Shown piece after piece: positions 1 through 9,561 of a stretch of 64,000 nt of DNA; position 1 is the stretch's first letter, and the number at the start of each line of letters is the position of its first letter. The stretch is from Debaryomyces hansenii CBS767 (taxonomy: Eukaryota; Ascomycota; Pichiomycetes; Serinales; Debaryomycetaceae): assembly GCF_000006445.2 (NCBI RefSeq), contig NC_006046.2:558001-622000 (forward strand), given 5' to 3'. The notes beneath the pieces were generated by a model. That model saw only the letters and a list, made by a program, of their open reading frames with translations, did not search any database and had not been told where the DNA came from. Position numbers and translations under genes: made by a program.

Positions 1-11
1 GATACATGACG

Positions 12-99
12 AATAGATACACGATATGAGAAATAAGACTAAATAGATACACGATAAAGATACTACAAAGATACTACAAAGATACTACAAAGATACTAC
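12..99. repeat. Short direct and tandem repeats
   Basis: A 15-bp word (AATAGATACACGATA) occurs at 12-26 and again at 42-56, exactly 30 bp apart. It is followed by almost four copies of the 11-bp unit AAGATACTACA at 57-67, 68-78, 79-89 and 90-99. The block lies downstream of the MRPL24 stop codon. It looks like replication-slippage DNA with no coding content. Confidence 0.85.
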
Positions 100-267
100 T
101 AGAAGAGCGTATGTAAGAACGATAGCTAAGAGAATAGAAGTACGTATTTGCATACAACAACAAAATGTAGACTGAAGACCACGATGAATGAATTATACCA
201 GACTAGGCTTGCAGCTTATTTAATGATATACAAGATTGTATTAATGACTATATACATATTATTCTAC

Positions 268-1077
268 TTACGCCGACACCTTTGAAAAGTCAAAGTTGTA
301 ATGGTGCAACTTATCCACGATCTCCTCGGTCGTCAAGTACGTGTGGTTCAGGAGGAATTGCTTCCAGGTGATTGGGGTCCATGTGTCTTTGCTGGCAAAC
401 TGCCATAACTCCTCGAGCAACTTATTCCTACCCACTGTGACCTGCATGCCGTCTCTGTGGACATAGTACACTTGTTGTACATCGCCATCCTTCTCCACCT
501 TGGGCAACTTGTTGAATTCCTGTTTCTTCATGATATCGTACTTCAAGTTCCACCCCTTCAATCCCATGGTCTTCACCCGGGCTGGCTTGTCCTTGAGTAA
601 ATAATTGTCTAAACCCCCTTCACGCGTGATGGTTCTCAAAACGGTGGTCGACACCCTGGTGGCAATCGTCTTGTTCAATGTTTCGGACCACAACTTGGCC
701 TTCACGATATTAGGCTTGTGTGCCCTTAAGCTCTTGTTCTTGGACTCAGAACACGTTTTCGATCTCTTTCTCTGCAATCCTCCGTATAATCCTCTGTTCT
801 GACGTTTGAAGAACATTGCTTCGTAATGATAATTAGGATATTGCTTTTTGAATAACGGAATTCTCAACCCCTCGGCGGAATCGCCTACCTGGTATTTGGT
901 GTCGTCAACTGGTTTGGCATATTTGGTGATCTTGTAGTATTTTTCCATCGTTGGCATCGTCTGGTGCATGCTTCTTATGTGGCTCATGGCTCCTCCGGCC
1001 GTCATTATCGCACTAGGAACACTGCGTGGCACCGAGGCCAACCCCCTAAACAACCCTGTGCTTAATCGGTTCATCAT
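268..1077 (-). CDS. MRPL24: Mitochondrial large-subunit ribosomal protein bL28m (Mrpl24)
   Basis: This 269-residue protein is a component of the mitochondrial 54S ribosomal subunit. The first ~35 residues are rich in Arg, Ser and Ala with almost no acids, as in a matrix-targeting presequence. A bL28 core follows around residues 90-160: a G-L-Y-G-G segment, then a basic R-S-K-T-C-S-E-S-K stretch. The long C-terminal extension is typical of the fungal mitochondrial form. The start is the first of two consecutive ATG codons (1075-1077 and 1072-1074 read on the minus strand). The gene is divergent from SCH9 across 1.17 kb. An AATTTTTC element lies about 75 bp upstream. Family assignment is confident; the exact presequence cleavage site is not visible. 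Confidence 0.88.
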   Translation of the reverse strand: MMNRLSTGLFRGLASVPRSVPSAIMTAGGAMSHIRSMHQTMPTMEKYYKITKYAKPVDDTKYQVGDSAEGLRIPLFKKQYPNYHYEAMFFKRQNRGLYGGLQRKRSKTCSESKNKSLRAHKPNIVKAKLWSETLNKTIATRVSTTVLRTITREGGLDNYLLKDKPARVKTMGLKGWNLKYDIMKKQEFNKLPKVEKDGDVQQVYYVHRDGMQVTVGRNKLLEELWQFASKDTWTPITWKQFLLNHTYLTTEEIVDKLHHYNFDFSKVSA

Positions 1078-2244
1078 TGTTCGTTTGTATCCCGTTAGTA
1101 TTCCCCAGGCATGAATCGACCATAAGTCTCAATGGTCTTTTTGGTCTGAAAAATTATATCTGCACAATTCCCCGCGCACGTACGTGTCACTTTGTGTCGA
1201 AACTCACCTAACCTGTAAACTCTTCCAATATGTAAACCAGAATCGGCCCCGGTTTTCCCCGGACATCTTATCTCGCAAATCGGTTTTTCCGCGTACCGAA
1301 TCGTTTAATCTTAAATCTGCCATCTCTATTATGGGGCCATCCCGTGCGACTTTGCCCATCCCGTCGCTAAGTCTGCAATCCAAAATATAATGTAATTGAC
1401 ACTGGGGTATATGCTGGTGTATATATAACTGGCCTTGGGGTTGCCAAAATTGCAAATAAAATCGACCAAGCCAAAAAGAAACGGCGACTATTTTAGTCTG
1501 TTCTACCAATAGAGTCCGATTTTTAATAAGCAATAGTTGCAATACTAACAAATTTTTTGTATATATTTCAGACTTACCCAGAAGACATTGTAGGATATAC
1601 AAGTACCATAGAGCAGATTTTACGTAATATAGATCGTGGTTGTTCGTATATAATTGGCGATTTTGTTTGTAGTAACAAGAAACGGACTTTGCCGTGTACT
1701 GGTCAAGAATCTTATCTAAATTTTTTTCGCTGATGAGGTTGATAATACGTTAGCAAGAAAACTATCAAATCATAAGTTAACATAGACGCTAAACGTTGGT
1801 GAATATCTAGTAATAGACAATTCTTATTCGTATGTTAGAATCGAGAGTTGAGAAAGAAAGCAAATTGAGATTTGGGTGTCCAGGGATGATGATGTACATA
1901 CTTGCGAATCGCCCCTTGAGCACAACAACATTACACGGAAAACGGAATTTACTAACAAATTGATGCAGAGGAGGAGTAAGAGACTTAATATCAGAGATAG
2001 AACCAGCACTGATAGTTGAGTGCTATTTGACATTATATTTGTAACTCGAAAGGACGCATAAAGGTTACATCTAGATTCCTACATTCCTTATATAATACTA
2101 CATTACGGCATTTCACGTAGGAACCAAGGACAAGTTTTATCCCAATTCGAAGTACTTGAATACTGAGATCACAGACCACGACTTTCATTTGTTATTATAC
2201 CCGAGTATTATATATATTGCTGCCCTCGATCCAGATTCAACTAA
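1078..2244. other. Long divergent intergenic region MRPL24/SCH9
   Basis: This 1.17-kb AT-rich region holds the promoters of MRPL24 and SCH9. Short open frames inside it (for example 1204-1602 on the minus strand) have no recognisable protein features. A TATA-like stretch at 2088-2097 lies about 150 bp before the SCH9 ATG, and a second (2206-2218) is probably too close to be its promoter element. The last 200 bp before SCH9 contain no upstream ATG. Nothing else is recognisable. Confidence 0.6.
1148..1155 (-). promoter_or_regulatory. AATTTTTC element upstream of MRPL24
   Basis: The minus strand reads AATTTTTC about 71-78 nt upstream of the MRPL24 ATG. AATTTTT is the rapid-growth element known to be enriched before mitochondrial ribosomal protein genes in Candida-type yeasts. 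A 7-mer of this composition is common in AT-rich DNA, so the assignment rests on its position and the gene type. Confidence 0.35.
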
Positions 2245-4590
2245 ATGGCAGATTTTGCGAAATCCATATTTGGGTTCAGCGGTTTCCATAAGAAAGACAA
2301 CCAGACGAACTGTCTGTCGAATGAAGCATCCAAGGAAAACCAACGCCCATACCAACAGCTTCCATCGCAATACCCGGAGCAAGCACAACCCTTAAGTCAG
2401 CATACTACTGGTCAGTCGCAATTTTCTGATATGGCCAGTCATCACCCTAGCGATTCGATTACGTCGGCCAATAAGAAGTTTTTGCCCAAAGGTTTAGCTG
2501 CCGTCACACCCACGACAGCTATTTCAAACCAATCGATGGCGTACGGCACAACCACAAAAAACGACAATAATACTACCAGCGAAGCATTTTTGAACCAAAC
2601 ATTCAAGAATCGGAATAACAATTCCAATTCTAACGTAAACCAAGACACTTACATGGCATCTCAATCGACTAATAGGGGCAACCATCAACAACAATCGCAG
2701 CATGCTTCTACCGCTGCAAGTATGAACGATGATATCAGTATCAACTCTGAACAATATTCTAAGCAACCCGTCATTATCACTACCGATGAGACTGGTCAAA
2801 ACCAACAACCTCAATCTAAAAGCGGTAGTCAGCCTAAGGGTAGATTGAAGGTTTTAATTATTGAGGCCAAGGATTTATTAATAAACTCAAATAATTCGCA
2901 GCCCTATGTTGTATGTACTTTCGAAAGTTCTGAGTTTGTTACAAATGCCCCTGGATCATTTGGTAAATCTTCAGGTTATCCCTCAAATCAAAACAAAATC
3001 CAACAATTAGGGGGGGTTCCGATGGTGAAGTTTTCGGACAAAAACGAAAAAAATAGACCTGCATTATATCAAAGACAATCATCAACTCAGCATCTTAATT
3101 TAAAGAATTTTAAAATTGGCTCTACAAATCCAATTTGGAATCACGAAGCAATATTTGATGTAGTCGGATCAAAATCGGAATTGGATATTTCTGTGTATGA
3201 TGCAGCCAGTGATGATTCGTTTTTAGGACATGTTAGAGTATTTCCTTCTACTAACAGTTCGACGTCGAATAAGCAAAATAATGCAGAATGGTTAGAATTG
3301 AAAACAAGGATTGTTGGTGAAAGAGTTTCGGGTTCAATCAGAGTTAACTGGGAGTATAGCTCTTTGGGAAAGAAACCTTATGGACCAGGTGATTTTGAAG
3401 TTTTGAGATTATTAGGTAAGGGGACTTTTGGTCAAGTTTACCAAGTCAGAAAGAATGATACGGACAGAATTTATGCCATGAAAGTTTTGTCCAAGAAAGT
3501 TATTGTTAAGAAGAAGGAAATTGCACATACTATTGGAGAAAGAAATATATTAGTTAGAACGTCGACGGCAGCCTCTCCTTTCGTCGTTGGATTAAAATTT
3601 TCATTCCAGACACCTGCCGATTTATACTTGGTTACTGATTATATGTCTGGTGGAGAATTGTTTTGGCACTTACAGAAAGAAGGAAGGTTCGCCGAAGATA
3701 GAGCTAAGTTCTATATTGCCGAATTGGTTTTGGCTTTGGAGCATTTACATGATAATGATATTGTGTATCGTGACTTGAAACCAGAGAATATTTTACTAGA
3801 TGCAAATGGGCACATCGCGTTATGTGATTTTGGATTATCAAAGGCCAATTTAAATAACGATGGTACCACCAATACTTTCTGCGGCACAACGGAATACTTA
3901 GCCCCAGAAGTTTTACTCGATGAATCTGGATATACGAAAATGGTTGATTTCTGGTCCTTAGGTGTTTTGATTTTTGAAATGTGTTGCGGTTGGTCGCCAT
4001 TTTATGCTGAGAATACTCAGCAAATGTACAAGAATATTGCATTTGGTAAAGTGAGATTTCCTAAAGAAGTATTGAGTATTGAGGGGCGTTCTTTTGTCAA
4101 GGGATTATTAAACAGAAACCCCAAACATAGATTAGGATCCGCTAACGATGCAAGAGAATTGAGGGCTCATCAATTCTTTCAAGATATTGACTGGGCATTA
4201 TTGAAAGCGAAGAGCATTCCTCCTCCCTTTAAACCACATTTAACGTCAGAAACCGATACATCCAATTTTGATCCTGAATTCACTTCAGAGTCGACCTCAG
4301 TATTGAAGAAACAATTGGAATTAGCTTCCACTCCTTTATCACCCGGAATCCAAGCTAATTTTAAAGGATTCACCTATGTCGATGATTCTACCATGGAAGA
4401 CCATTTTGGAAAGTCACATAGAATGAATGCTTTCAAGAGTCCTGGGTCCTTTATCCCTGGTAATCCTGATTTACCTCCGGACGAAGACGCCATAGACGAT
4501 GATCAATTTGATGAAAACGAAGAAATGGAAATTGATGAAGACCATCACATGGATGATGAAGAATTTGTCAATGGAAGGTTTGATTTATGA
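2245..4590 (+). CDS. SCH9: AGC-family protein kinase Sch9 (S6K/Akt-like, TORC1 effector)
   Basis: This 781-residue serine/threonine kinase links TORC1 and nutrient signals to ribosome biogenesis, growth and stress resistance. The Q/N/S-rich N-terminus is followed by a C2 domain (about 199-367) and a kinase domain starting near 383. Visible landmarks are the G-K-G-T-F-G loop, ATP lysine K413, the Y-R-D-L-K catalytic loop with D510, and D528 of DFG. The activation-loop T-F-C-G-T-T-E-Y has T544 as the PDK1 site. The AGC tail carries F-K-G-F-T-Y with T710, matching the TORC1 hydrophobic-motif site T737 of S. cerevisiae Sch9. The C-terminus is strongly acidic. C2 plus AGC kinase plus this tail is diagnostic of Sch9 rather than Ypk1 or Tpk. 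Length is close to the S. cerevisiae protein (824). Confidence 0.95.
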   Translation: MADFAKSIFGFSGFHKKDNQTNCLSNEASKENQRPYQQLPSQYPEQAQPLSQHTTGQSQFSDMASHHPSDSITSANKKFLPKGLAAVTPTTAISNQSMAYGTTTKNDNNTTSEAFLNQTFKNRNNNSNSNVNQDTYMASQSTNRGNHQQQSQHASTAASMNDDISINSEQYSKQPVIITTDETGQNQQPQSKSGSQPKGRLKVLIIEAKDLLINSNNSQPYVVCTFESSEFVTNAPGSFGKSSGYPSNQNKIQQLGGVPMVKFSDKNEKNRPALYQRQSSTQHLNLKNFKIGSTNPIWNHEAIFDVVGSKSELDISVYDAASDDSFLGHVRVFPSTNSSTSNKQNNAEWLELKTRIVGERVSGSIRVNWEYSSLGKKPYGPGDFEVLRLLGKGTFGQVYQVRKNDTDRIYAMKVLSKKVIVKKKEIAHTIGERNILVRTSTAASPFVVGLKFSFQTPADLYLVTDYMSGGELFWHLQKEGRFAEDRAKFYIAELVLALEHLHDNDIVYRDLKPENILLDANGHIALCDFGLSKANLNNDGTTNTFCGTTEYLAPEVLLDESGYTKMVDFWSLGVLIFEMCCGWSPFYAENTQQMYKNIAFGKVRFPKEVLSIEGRSFVKGLLNRNPKHRLGSANDARELRAHQFFQDIDWALLKAKSIPPPFKPHLTSETDTSNFDPEFTSESTSVLKKQLELASTPLSPGIQANFKGFTYVDDSTMEDHFGKSHRMNAFKSPGSFIPGNPDLPPDEDAIDDDQFDENEEMEIDEDHHMDDEEFVNGRFDL

Positions 4591-4894
4591 ACAACTAATA
4601 TTCGTTTGTACTCTATTTATTTATTTTTCGTACCATTACGTTCATGTATTATTTTGTCATTATTATCAATGTTGGCCCTATTCTTCTTTTTATTCCTTTA
4701 TTTGAGTGTTTTATGTAAAGGTCATTATTTTTATCTACTTATTCAATTCCTAATGGGTTCTCTATTTATATACGTATAATATATATCTTAATAAACCATC
4801 TCTATGCTGTTGGTTTTGTGATCGGACGTTTGAAGAATCGTCGCATACAAAACATCAACTGGAAGAAAATAACAGTTCAGAACAACAACTTCAC

Positions 4895-4900
<6 letters not shown>

Positions 4901-4928
<28 letters not shown>
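4901..4928. repeat. (AT)14 microsatellite
   Basis: Fourteen uninterrupted AT dinucleotides lie directly upstream of the SNF6-like gene. The tract may act as a TATA/nucleosome-depleted element and is expected to vary in length between strains. Confidence 0.9.
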
Positions 4929-4932
<4 letters not shown>

Positions 4933-4935
4933 TGA
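4927..4935 (+). promoter_or_regulatory. Minimal upstream ORF before SNF6-like gene
   Basis: ATG-TAC-TGA begins on the last bases of the AT repeat and ends 9 nt before the main ATG at 4945. It affects translation only if transcription starts upstream of 4927, which cannot be decided from the sequence. Confidence 0.35.
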
Positions 4936-4944
4936 TTATTGAAT

Positions 4945-6063
4945 ATGGGACACCCAGGAAGACCAAGGCGTCGTAATAAAATGATGCCATCGCATCAACA
5001 ACCACTGGTAGCGCAACCAAGACAACCAGTGAAAGAAGAACCCATGGTTCAGTTGCATGACGAAGCAGACTTAATTTCATTTAGATCTGATGCATTACAT
5101 AGATTCGTCACAAACCAAGAATACCTAGAGAATGTGACTTCTAAACATATACAAAGTTCCAAAATCATCCCACCGAGCTCATTTCCTAGTGTACCTAAAC
5201 GTGAGAACGTTGATGGGGAAGAATTAAAGAAAATGGCGCAAAATTTAAAGCCCGAGGAAGTATACTTTGGAGATTTAAAATTGATGAAGATAAAGAAACA
5301 GTTGTTGGGGGAAGAGATTGACAAGTTGAAGCATGAAAAATCGCCATATTCTATCGATCTCGATAGAGAGTACACATATCGCAGAGAAAATATCGATAAA
5401 CTAGCCTCTCTCCAATCGAGACTAGGCACTAGTGAATCGTTTGAAGAGTTGGAAACCGAGTTGAACAGTGTTTTAGAAAAATACGAGTCTGAATTTAATA
5501 AGAAGTATACATCCATATCATCAGTGCATAAGCATTCACAACCCATAAACGATTTAACGCACCAAACGGTGCATGTCACCGAAGCACCAGAGAACTACAA
5601 CCCGAGACTGATTAACTCTTTTGTGAGTATCAATAATAACGAGGAAAATAATGACCAGAGTCATGACAATCTATTCGGTGATGAGGTCAACTTCAATGGC
5701 AATAGGAACGAAATGCCTTTCATTGATAGCTTCGAACAACCCCACCAATCCAACGAGTTCAATTCTAACGGTGAGCCCACGATCTCCAATGATTTTACAA
5801 TATCAATGGTCGCTAACAATAATCAAAACATGAATAATGATGACAGTAATAATACTAATAATAATAACGAAAACAATAGTAATGATGATATTGACCAGCT
5901 ATTCAACGAAGGTAATGATGATCCTGTAATGGGAAATACGAACGATCAAGAAATGGATGATATGGATGAGCTCATTGACTTTCAACAAGCCGACGATGAA
6001 ATCATGGGGGGAACGGATTTTGACCAAGACTTCTTGAGCCAGATTGACCACGGTATGGAATAG
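4945..6063 (+). CDS. SNF6: SNF6-like subunit of the SWI/SNF chromatin-remodelling complex
   Basis: This is a predicted 372-residue nuclear protein. The best link is residues 38-48 (H-D-E-A-D-L-I-S-F-R-S). These match the short conserved block of S. cerevisiae Snf6, where H-D-E-S-D-T-I-S-F-R-S precedes a similar hydrophobic helix. As in Snf6, the N-terminus is basic (R-P-R-R-R-N-K), the middle contains a charged helical region (about 95-170), and the end is acidic with Asn-rich tracts (about 255-330). An in-frame TTG two codons earlier is not a credible start, so I use the ATG at 4945. Snf6 is poorly conserved and the call rests mainly on one motif plus overall composition. An unrelated transcription co-regulator remains possible. 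Confidence 0.6.
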   Translation: MGHPGRPRRRNKMMPSHQQPLVAQPRQPVKEEPMVQLHDEADLISFRSDALHRFVTNQEYLENVTSKHIQSSKIIPPSSFPSVPKRENVDGEELKKMAQNLKPEEVYFGDLKLMKIKKQLLGEEIDKLKHEKSPYSIDLDREYTYRRENIDKLASLQSRLGTSESFEELETELNSVLEKYESEFNKKYTSISSVHKHSQPINDLTHQTVHVTEAPENYNPRLINSFVSINNNEENNDQSHDNLFGDEVNFNGNRNEMPFIDSFEQPHQSNEFNSNGEPTISNDFTISMVANNNQNMNNDDSNNTNNNNENNSNDDIDQLFNEGNDDPVMGNTNDQEMDDMDELIDFQQADDEIMGGTDFDQDFLSQIDHGME

Positions 6064-6139
6064 ACATATCATTCTAAGTTTTTAGTGTTCTAGTATGTAT
6101 TAATACCATTATATATAAGTCACAGTACTATATAATATA

Positions 6140-6147
6140 TCACGTGA
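6140..6147. promoter_or_regulatory. TCACGTGA E-box (Cbf1-type site) upstream of GPI13
   Basis: A perfect 8-bp palindrome TCACGTGA sits 115-122 bp before the GPI13 ATG. CACGTG is the core bound by the bHLH factor Cbf1 in yeasts. Function here is inferred from the motif only. Confidence 0.45.
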
Positions 6148-6261
6148 TTCAAATCAAATAGTTGGCGAGAGTAAATAAGTTTGTAGAGGCTATATGGTGG
6201 GATAACCGGCCGTATATATAATACTGATAGTGATATACTCAGAAGGGCGAAGATACAATCT

Positions 6262-9200
6262 ATGGATCAAGCGCAGCTGGAATTTGATCAAGGTGGTGCA
6301 TTCCAAGTGAGGCAGCAGATATTGAAACAACACCAGCTACAACAACAACAACAAACAAAAACAAGAATAAAACAACAGAAACTCCGAATTACGTTTCTAG
6401 GGTATATTCTAGTGTTATTTTGCTTTGCTATACTTCAATTTATTGGTGTTGGATTTTTTTCTCTGGGATTTTTGTTGTCTAGACAAGTTCTTCCGAATAT
6501 CTCAGAATGTACGGGTCGACAGGATGATTCGTGTATGCAGCCGGCCAAGTTTGACAAAGCTGTAGTGTTGGTGATAGATGCGTTAAGGTTTGATTTTGCT
6601 ATTCCAGTGGAAGGGTCTAGTAAATATTACCACAACAATTTTCCTATTTTACATGAATTAACCCAGTCTGAACCAGATAACGCGATATTGTTGAAGTTTA
6701 TGTCTGATCCACCTACGACGACCTTGCAAAGATTGAAAGGATTGACTACAGGTTCGTTGCCTACATTTATAGATGCGGGATCCAATTTTAATGGTGATGC
6801 CATTGATGAAGATAATTGGATATTACAACTACACAAGAACAATAAAAGTGTAGCTTTTATGGGTGACGATACATGGACCGCCTTGTTTACTGAATATATC
6901 AACCCGCAATTGAATTTTCCGTATGATTCTTTAAATGTTTGGGATTTACATACGGTCGATAATGGAGTTATTGATCATTTATACCCATTATTGCAGAAGG
7001 AAAATTCTACAAAGTGGGACGTATTAATTGGCCACTTTCTAGGTGTTGATCATGTTGGTCATAGATATGGGCCAAACCACTACTCAATGAAAGAGAAATT
7101 AAACCAAATGAATGATGTTATTTCAGATGTCATCGAAAAATTGGATGATGATACATTATTAGTAGTTATGGGTGATCATGGAATGGACTCCACTGGTAAT
7201 CATGGTGGTGATTCCTTAGATGAATTAGAAAGTACGTTGTTCATGTATTCAAAACAAAAAAAGTTCCATGTAAACAAAAAGTCTCCTGACTTTTATGATA
7301 CTAGTGATATGGGAAGGCACTACAGATCTGTCAATCAAATAGATTTGGTTCCTACCATGTCATTATTGTTGGGATTACCTATTCCATATAATAACTTAGG
7401 CTTTCCGATTGATGAAGCATTTGGAAACGATAAAGATTTGACTCTTGCAAGTTTTAAAACTATACATCAGATTCAAAATTTTAGAGACTCTACGCCGAAC
7501 TTGGCATCTAATTTAGAAATCACTGAGAAATTCGAGAAGTTTGTTCAGGATTATGCTAAGTTTGGGAACAATAAAAAATATCTTACAAAGCTTATTGAAT
7601 TTTCAAAAAGCTACCAATATGATTCGTTGGAACAATGTAAATCATTATGGGCACGCTTTGACTTAACATTAATTTGTATCGGTATCGCCATTATTTTCTT
7701 CTCGTTAACATTTATCACAACTTACTCAAGATCTATACCATCAGTACGAGTTCTGACGATGTCATTCGAATTTATAGGGTCAATTATTGCGATGTTATTA
7801 GTTGGTTTAGTTTCGAGTTTTTCTATATTCATAGTTTTGAAACCAGCAGGCTTTGACATGAAGAAATGCCTTCTTATCGGGGCTGCATTAGGAATAATTA
7901 TTGGGTTTTGGGCACCTATAATGGACAGATTCAGCATAAGTTGGTTATGGCATCAATTAAGAGACTTTTTCAGTTACAATTTCAATAGCTGGTCATTTTT
8001 AGGAATACTCTTTGTCGTATTTCACTGTTTGATATTTGCCTCAAACTCGTTCGTGGTATGGGAAGATAAGATGGTACTGTTTTTTCTACTTACTTTTGGT
8101 GCATGTTGTTTATACAGTTGTATGATTAACTCAAAACATTCGAAAGTCGAAAAGATTTTAGGGATTCTGCACTCACTTACATTTATTATTTTATCAAGAC
8201 TAACATCGATGATTAATTTATGCCGCGAAGAACAACATCCATATTGTAAAGCAACCTTCAAAACATCATGGTGGTCTATTATACTATTGCATTTGTGTTC
8301 ATTTGCCTTACCATTAGTAATTAAGTCATTTTATAAACTTTCGAATTCCTACCATTCGGCTGCACCTTTGTGGATAGGTACGGGTGTGAAAACTTTAATG
8401 GTAATGAATGCAATTTATTGGACGTTTGAATATATTGAAAATCAAGACTTTTATTTAACATCAAATTTCAATATAAGTGGACCATTATTGAAATCAGTGA
8501 AGATTGCAATTGCGAGAATTGTACTTTTTATTACATTAGTCCTCGCAAACTTCAGTTGGTCAAGAGGACCTTTATGTGTCAAAATAGACACCCAATCCGT
8601 TGAAATACTCGATGATTCCGATTCTGATGATTTACTATCCAACTTACTGCCACAACCCCATCAACCACCTGCAAGATCCAATACAATTTTAGGATATGGT
8701 AATGTTTACGGATCATCGTATTTCTTACTAGTACTTAACTTCGCCGTGGCAATTATGTTGGTGACGAAACCCTTGGGCGCAATTTCGCTTAATATGTTGT
8801 TAATTCAAATCTTATCCCTCTTGGAATTATATAATATCCTTGGATTGAGAAAAAATCTCATTGCTCCAATTATATTTGGATTATTGGGATATCAGCATTT
8901 CTTCAGTACAGGGCACCAAGCAACCATACCCTCGATTCAGTGGGAGCTTGGCTTCATGACAACAGAGACTATATTATTCCCTTTTACTCATTTGAACATT
9001 GTACTCAATACATTTGGTCTGTTTTTGATTATTTGCTTATCGATTCCCTTAATCGCCTTGTGGAGAATTCCCCCCTCAAATAGGCCAATTACAGTCTTGT
9101 CCCAAATAATTACGGATATCACGACTTTAATAACATATCAAACATTTATCAGTTTATCAAGTTTAGTTTTCGCTGCTCATTTTAGGAGACATCTTATGGT

Positions 9201-9336
9201 TTGGAAGATTTTCGCTCCAAGGTTCATGTTGAGTAGTTTATTATTAATTGTTTTAAACTTAACTTTGGTATTTATAACTTTATGGTTCGGTGCTGGTAAG
9301 GTTGTAACCCAAATTAATAGGATTTTCGGGAAATGA
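6262..9336 (+). CDS. GPI13: GPI ethanolamine-phosphate transferase 3 (Gpi13 / PIG-O)
   Basis: This 1024-residue ER membrane enzyme adds ethanolamine phosphate to the third mannose of the GPI-anchor precursor, the group later joined to protein. A Q-rich cytosolic N-terminus precedes a signal-anchor (about 45-75). A luminal alkaline-phosphatase-like domain follows, with metal-binding D106 in V-I-D-A-L-R, a nucleophile-region Thr run at 152-154 (P-P-T-T-T) and G-D-H-G-M-D at 304-309. The rest carries a dozen or more hydrophobic segments. The P-P-T-T-T-L-Q-R-L-K-G-L and G-S-L-P-T-F signatures favour Gpi13/PIG-O over Gpi7 and Mcd4. The length matches S. cerevisiae Gpi13 (1017). Confidence 0.93.
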   Translation: MDQAQLEFDQGGAFQVRQQILKQHQLQQQQQTKTRIKQQKLRITFLGYILVLFCFAILQFIGVGFFSLGFLLSRQVLPNISECTGRQDDSCMQPAKFDKAVVLVIDALRFDFAIPVEGSSKYYHNNFPILHELTQSEPDNAILLKFMSDPPTTTLQRLKGLTTGSLPTFIDAGSNFNGDAIDEDNWILQLHKNNKSVAFMGDDTWTALFTEYINPQLNFPYDSLNVWDLHTVDNGVIDHLYPLLQKENSTKWDVLIGHFLGVDHVGHRYGPNHYSMKEKLNQMNDVISDVIEKLDDDTLLVVMGDHGMDSTGNHGGDSLDELESTLFMYSKQKKFHVNKKSPDFYDTSDMGRHYRSVNQIDLVPTMSLLLGLPIPYNNLGFPIDEAFGNDKDLTLASFKTIHQIQNFRDSTPNLASNLEITEKFEKFVQDYAKFGNNKKYLTKLIEFSKSYQYDSLEQCKSLWARFDLTLICIGIAIIFFSLTFITTYSRSIPSVRVLTMSFEFIGSIIAMLLVGLVSSFSIFIVLKPAGFDMKKCLLIGAALGIIIGFWAPIMDRFSISWLWHQLRDFFSYNFNSWSFLGILFVVFHCLIFASNSFVVWEDKMVLFFLLTFGACCLYSCMINSKHSKVEKILGILHSLTFIILSRLTSMINLCREEQHPYCKATFKTSWWSIILLHLCSFALPLVIKSFYKLSNSYHSAAPLWIGTGVKTLMVMNAIYWTFEYIENQDFYLTSNFNISGPLLKSVKIAIARIVLFITLVLANFSWSRGPLCVKIDTQSVEILDDSDSDDLLSNLLPQPHQPPARSNTILGYGNVYGSSYFLLVLNFAVAIMLVTKPLGAISLNMLLIQILSLLELYNILGLRKNLIAPIIFGLLGYQHFFSTGHQATIPSIQWELGFMTTETILFPFTHLNIVLNTFGLFLIICLSIPLIALWRIPPSNRPITVLSQIITDITTLITYQTFISLSSLVFAAHFRRHLMVWKIFAPRFMLSSLLLIVLNLTLVFITLWFGAGKVVTQINRIFGK

Positions 9337-9477
9337 TGCTTGTTTAGAATTTTATATAGTTATAGATATTTCTCAACTTGTTGTCGATGTCGTTTATTTA
9401 TTAGTATATAGTTAAGCTATATATATACATATCAGATTTTTGCATAGACATTTTTTTGTCAGCCAAGACGATCAAAT

Positions 9478-9554
9478 ATGAGAATCAGAAAAAGACAGAT
9501 ATGGATAAGAGTAAGTTTTGATGATTTATTAAAGCGAAATCATAGATGACTTAA
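9478..9554 (+). promoter_or_regulatory. Two overlapping upstream ORFs before HTM1
   Basis: A 23-codon ORF runs 9478-9549, and a second ORF (ATG-ACT-TAA) runs 9546-9554. They share the bases ATGA, so the stop of the first overlaps the start of the second. The second ends 7 nt before the HTM1 ATG at 9562. TATA-like sequence at about 9417-9428 makes a leader containing both plausible. A GTAAGT at 9511 lacks a nearby usable 3' splice site, so splicing is unlikely. Confidence 0.4.
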
Positions 9555-9561
9555 CCTACCA

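Larger units (their letters stand above)
4591..4944. other. SCH9-SNF6 intergenic region with (AT)14 tract
   Basis: This 354-bp spacer contains the SCH9 3' region (TTTTTATT-rich) and the leader of the next gene. A pure (AT)14 run occupies 4901-4928, ending 16 nt before the SNF6-like ATG. The run's last bases form an ATG that opens a two-codon upstream ORF. Confidence 0.7.

Noticed and set aside
1204..1602. 132-codon open frame (-) between MRPL24 and SCH9
   Set aside because: No recognisable motif, odd composition and location in a promoter region; likely chance.
9511..9516. GTAAGT as a 5' splice site in the HTM1 leader
   Set aside because: No branchpoint plus AG at a suitable distance; the ATG at 9562 already gives a complete signal peptide.
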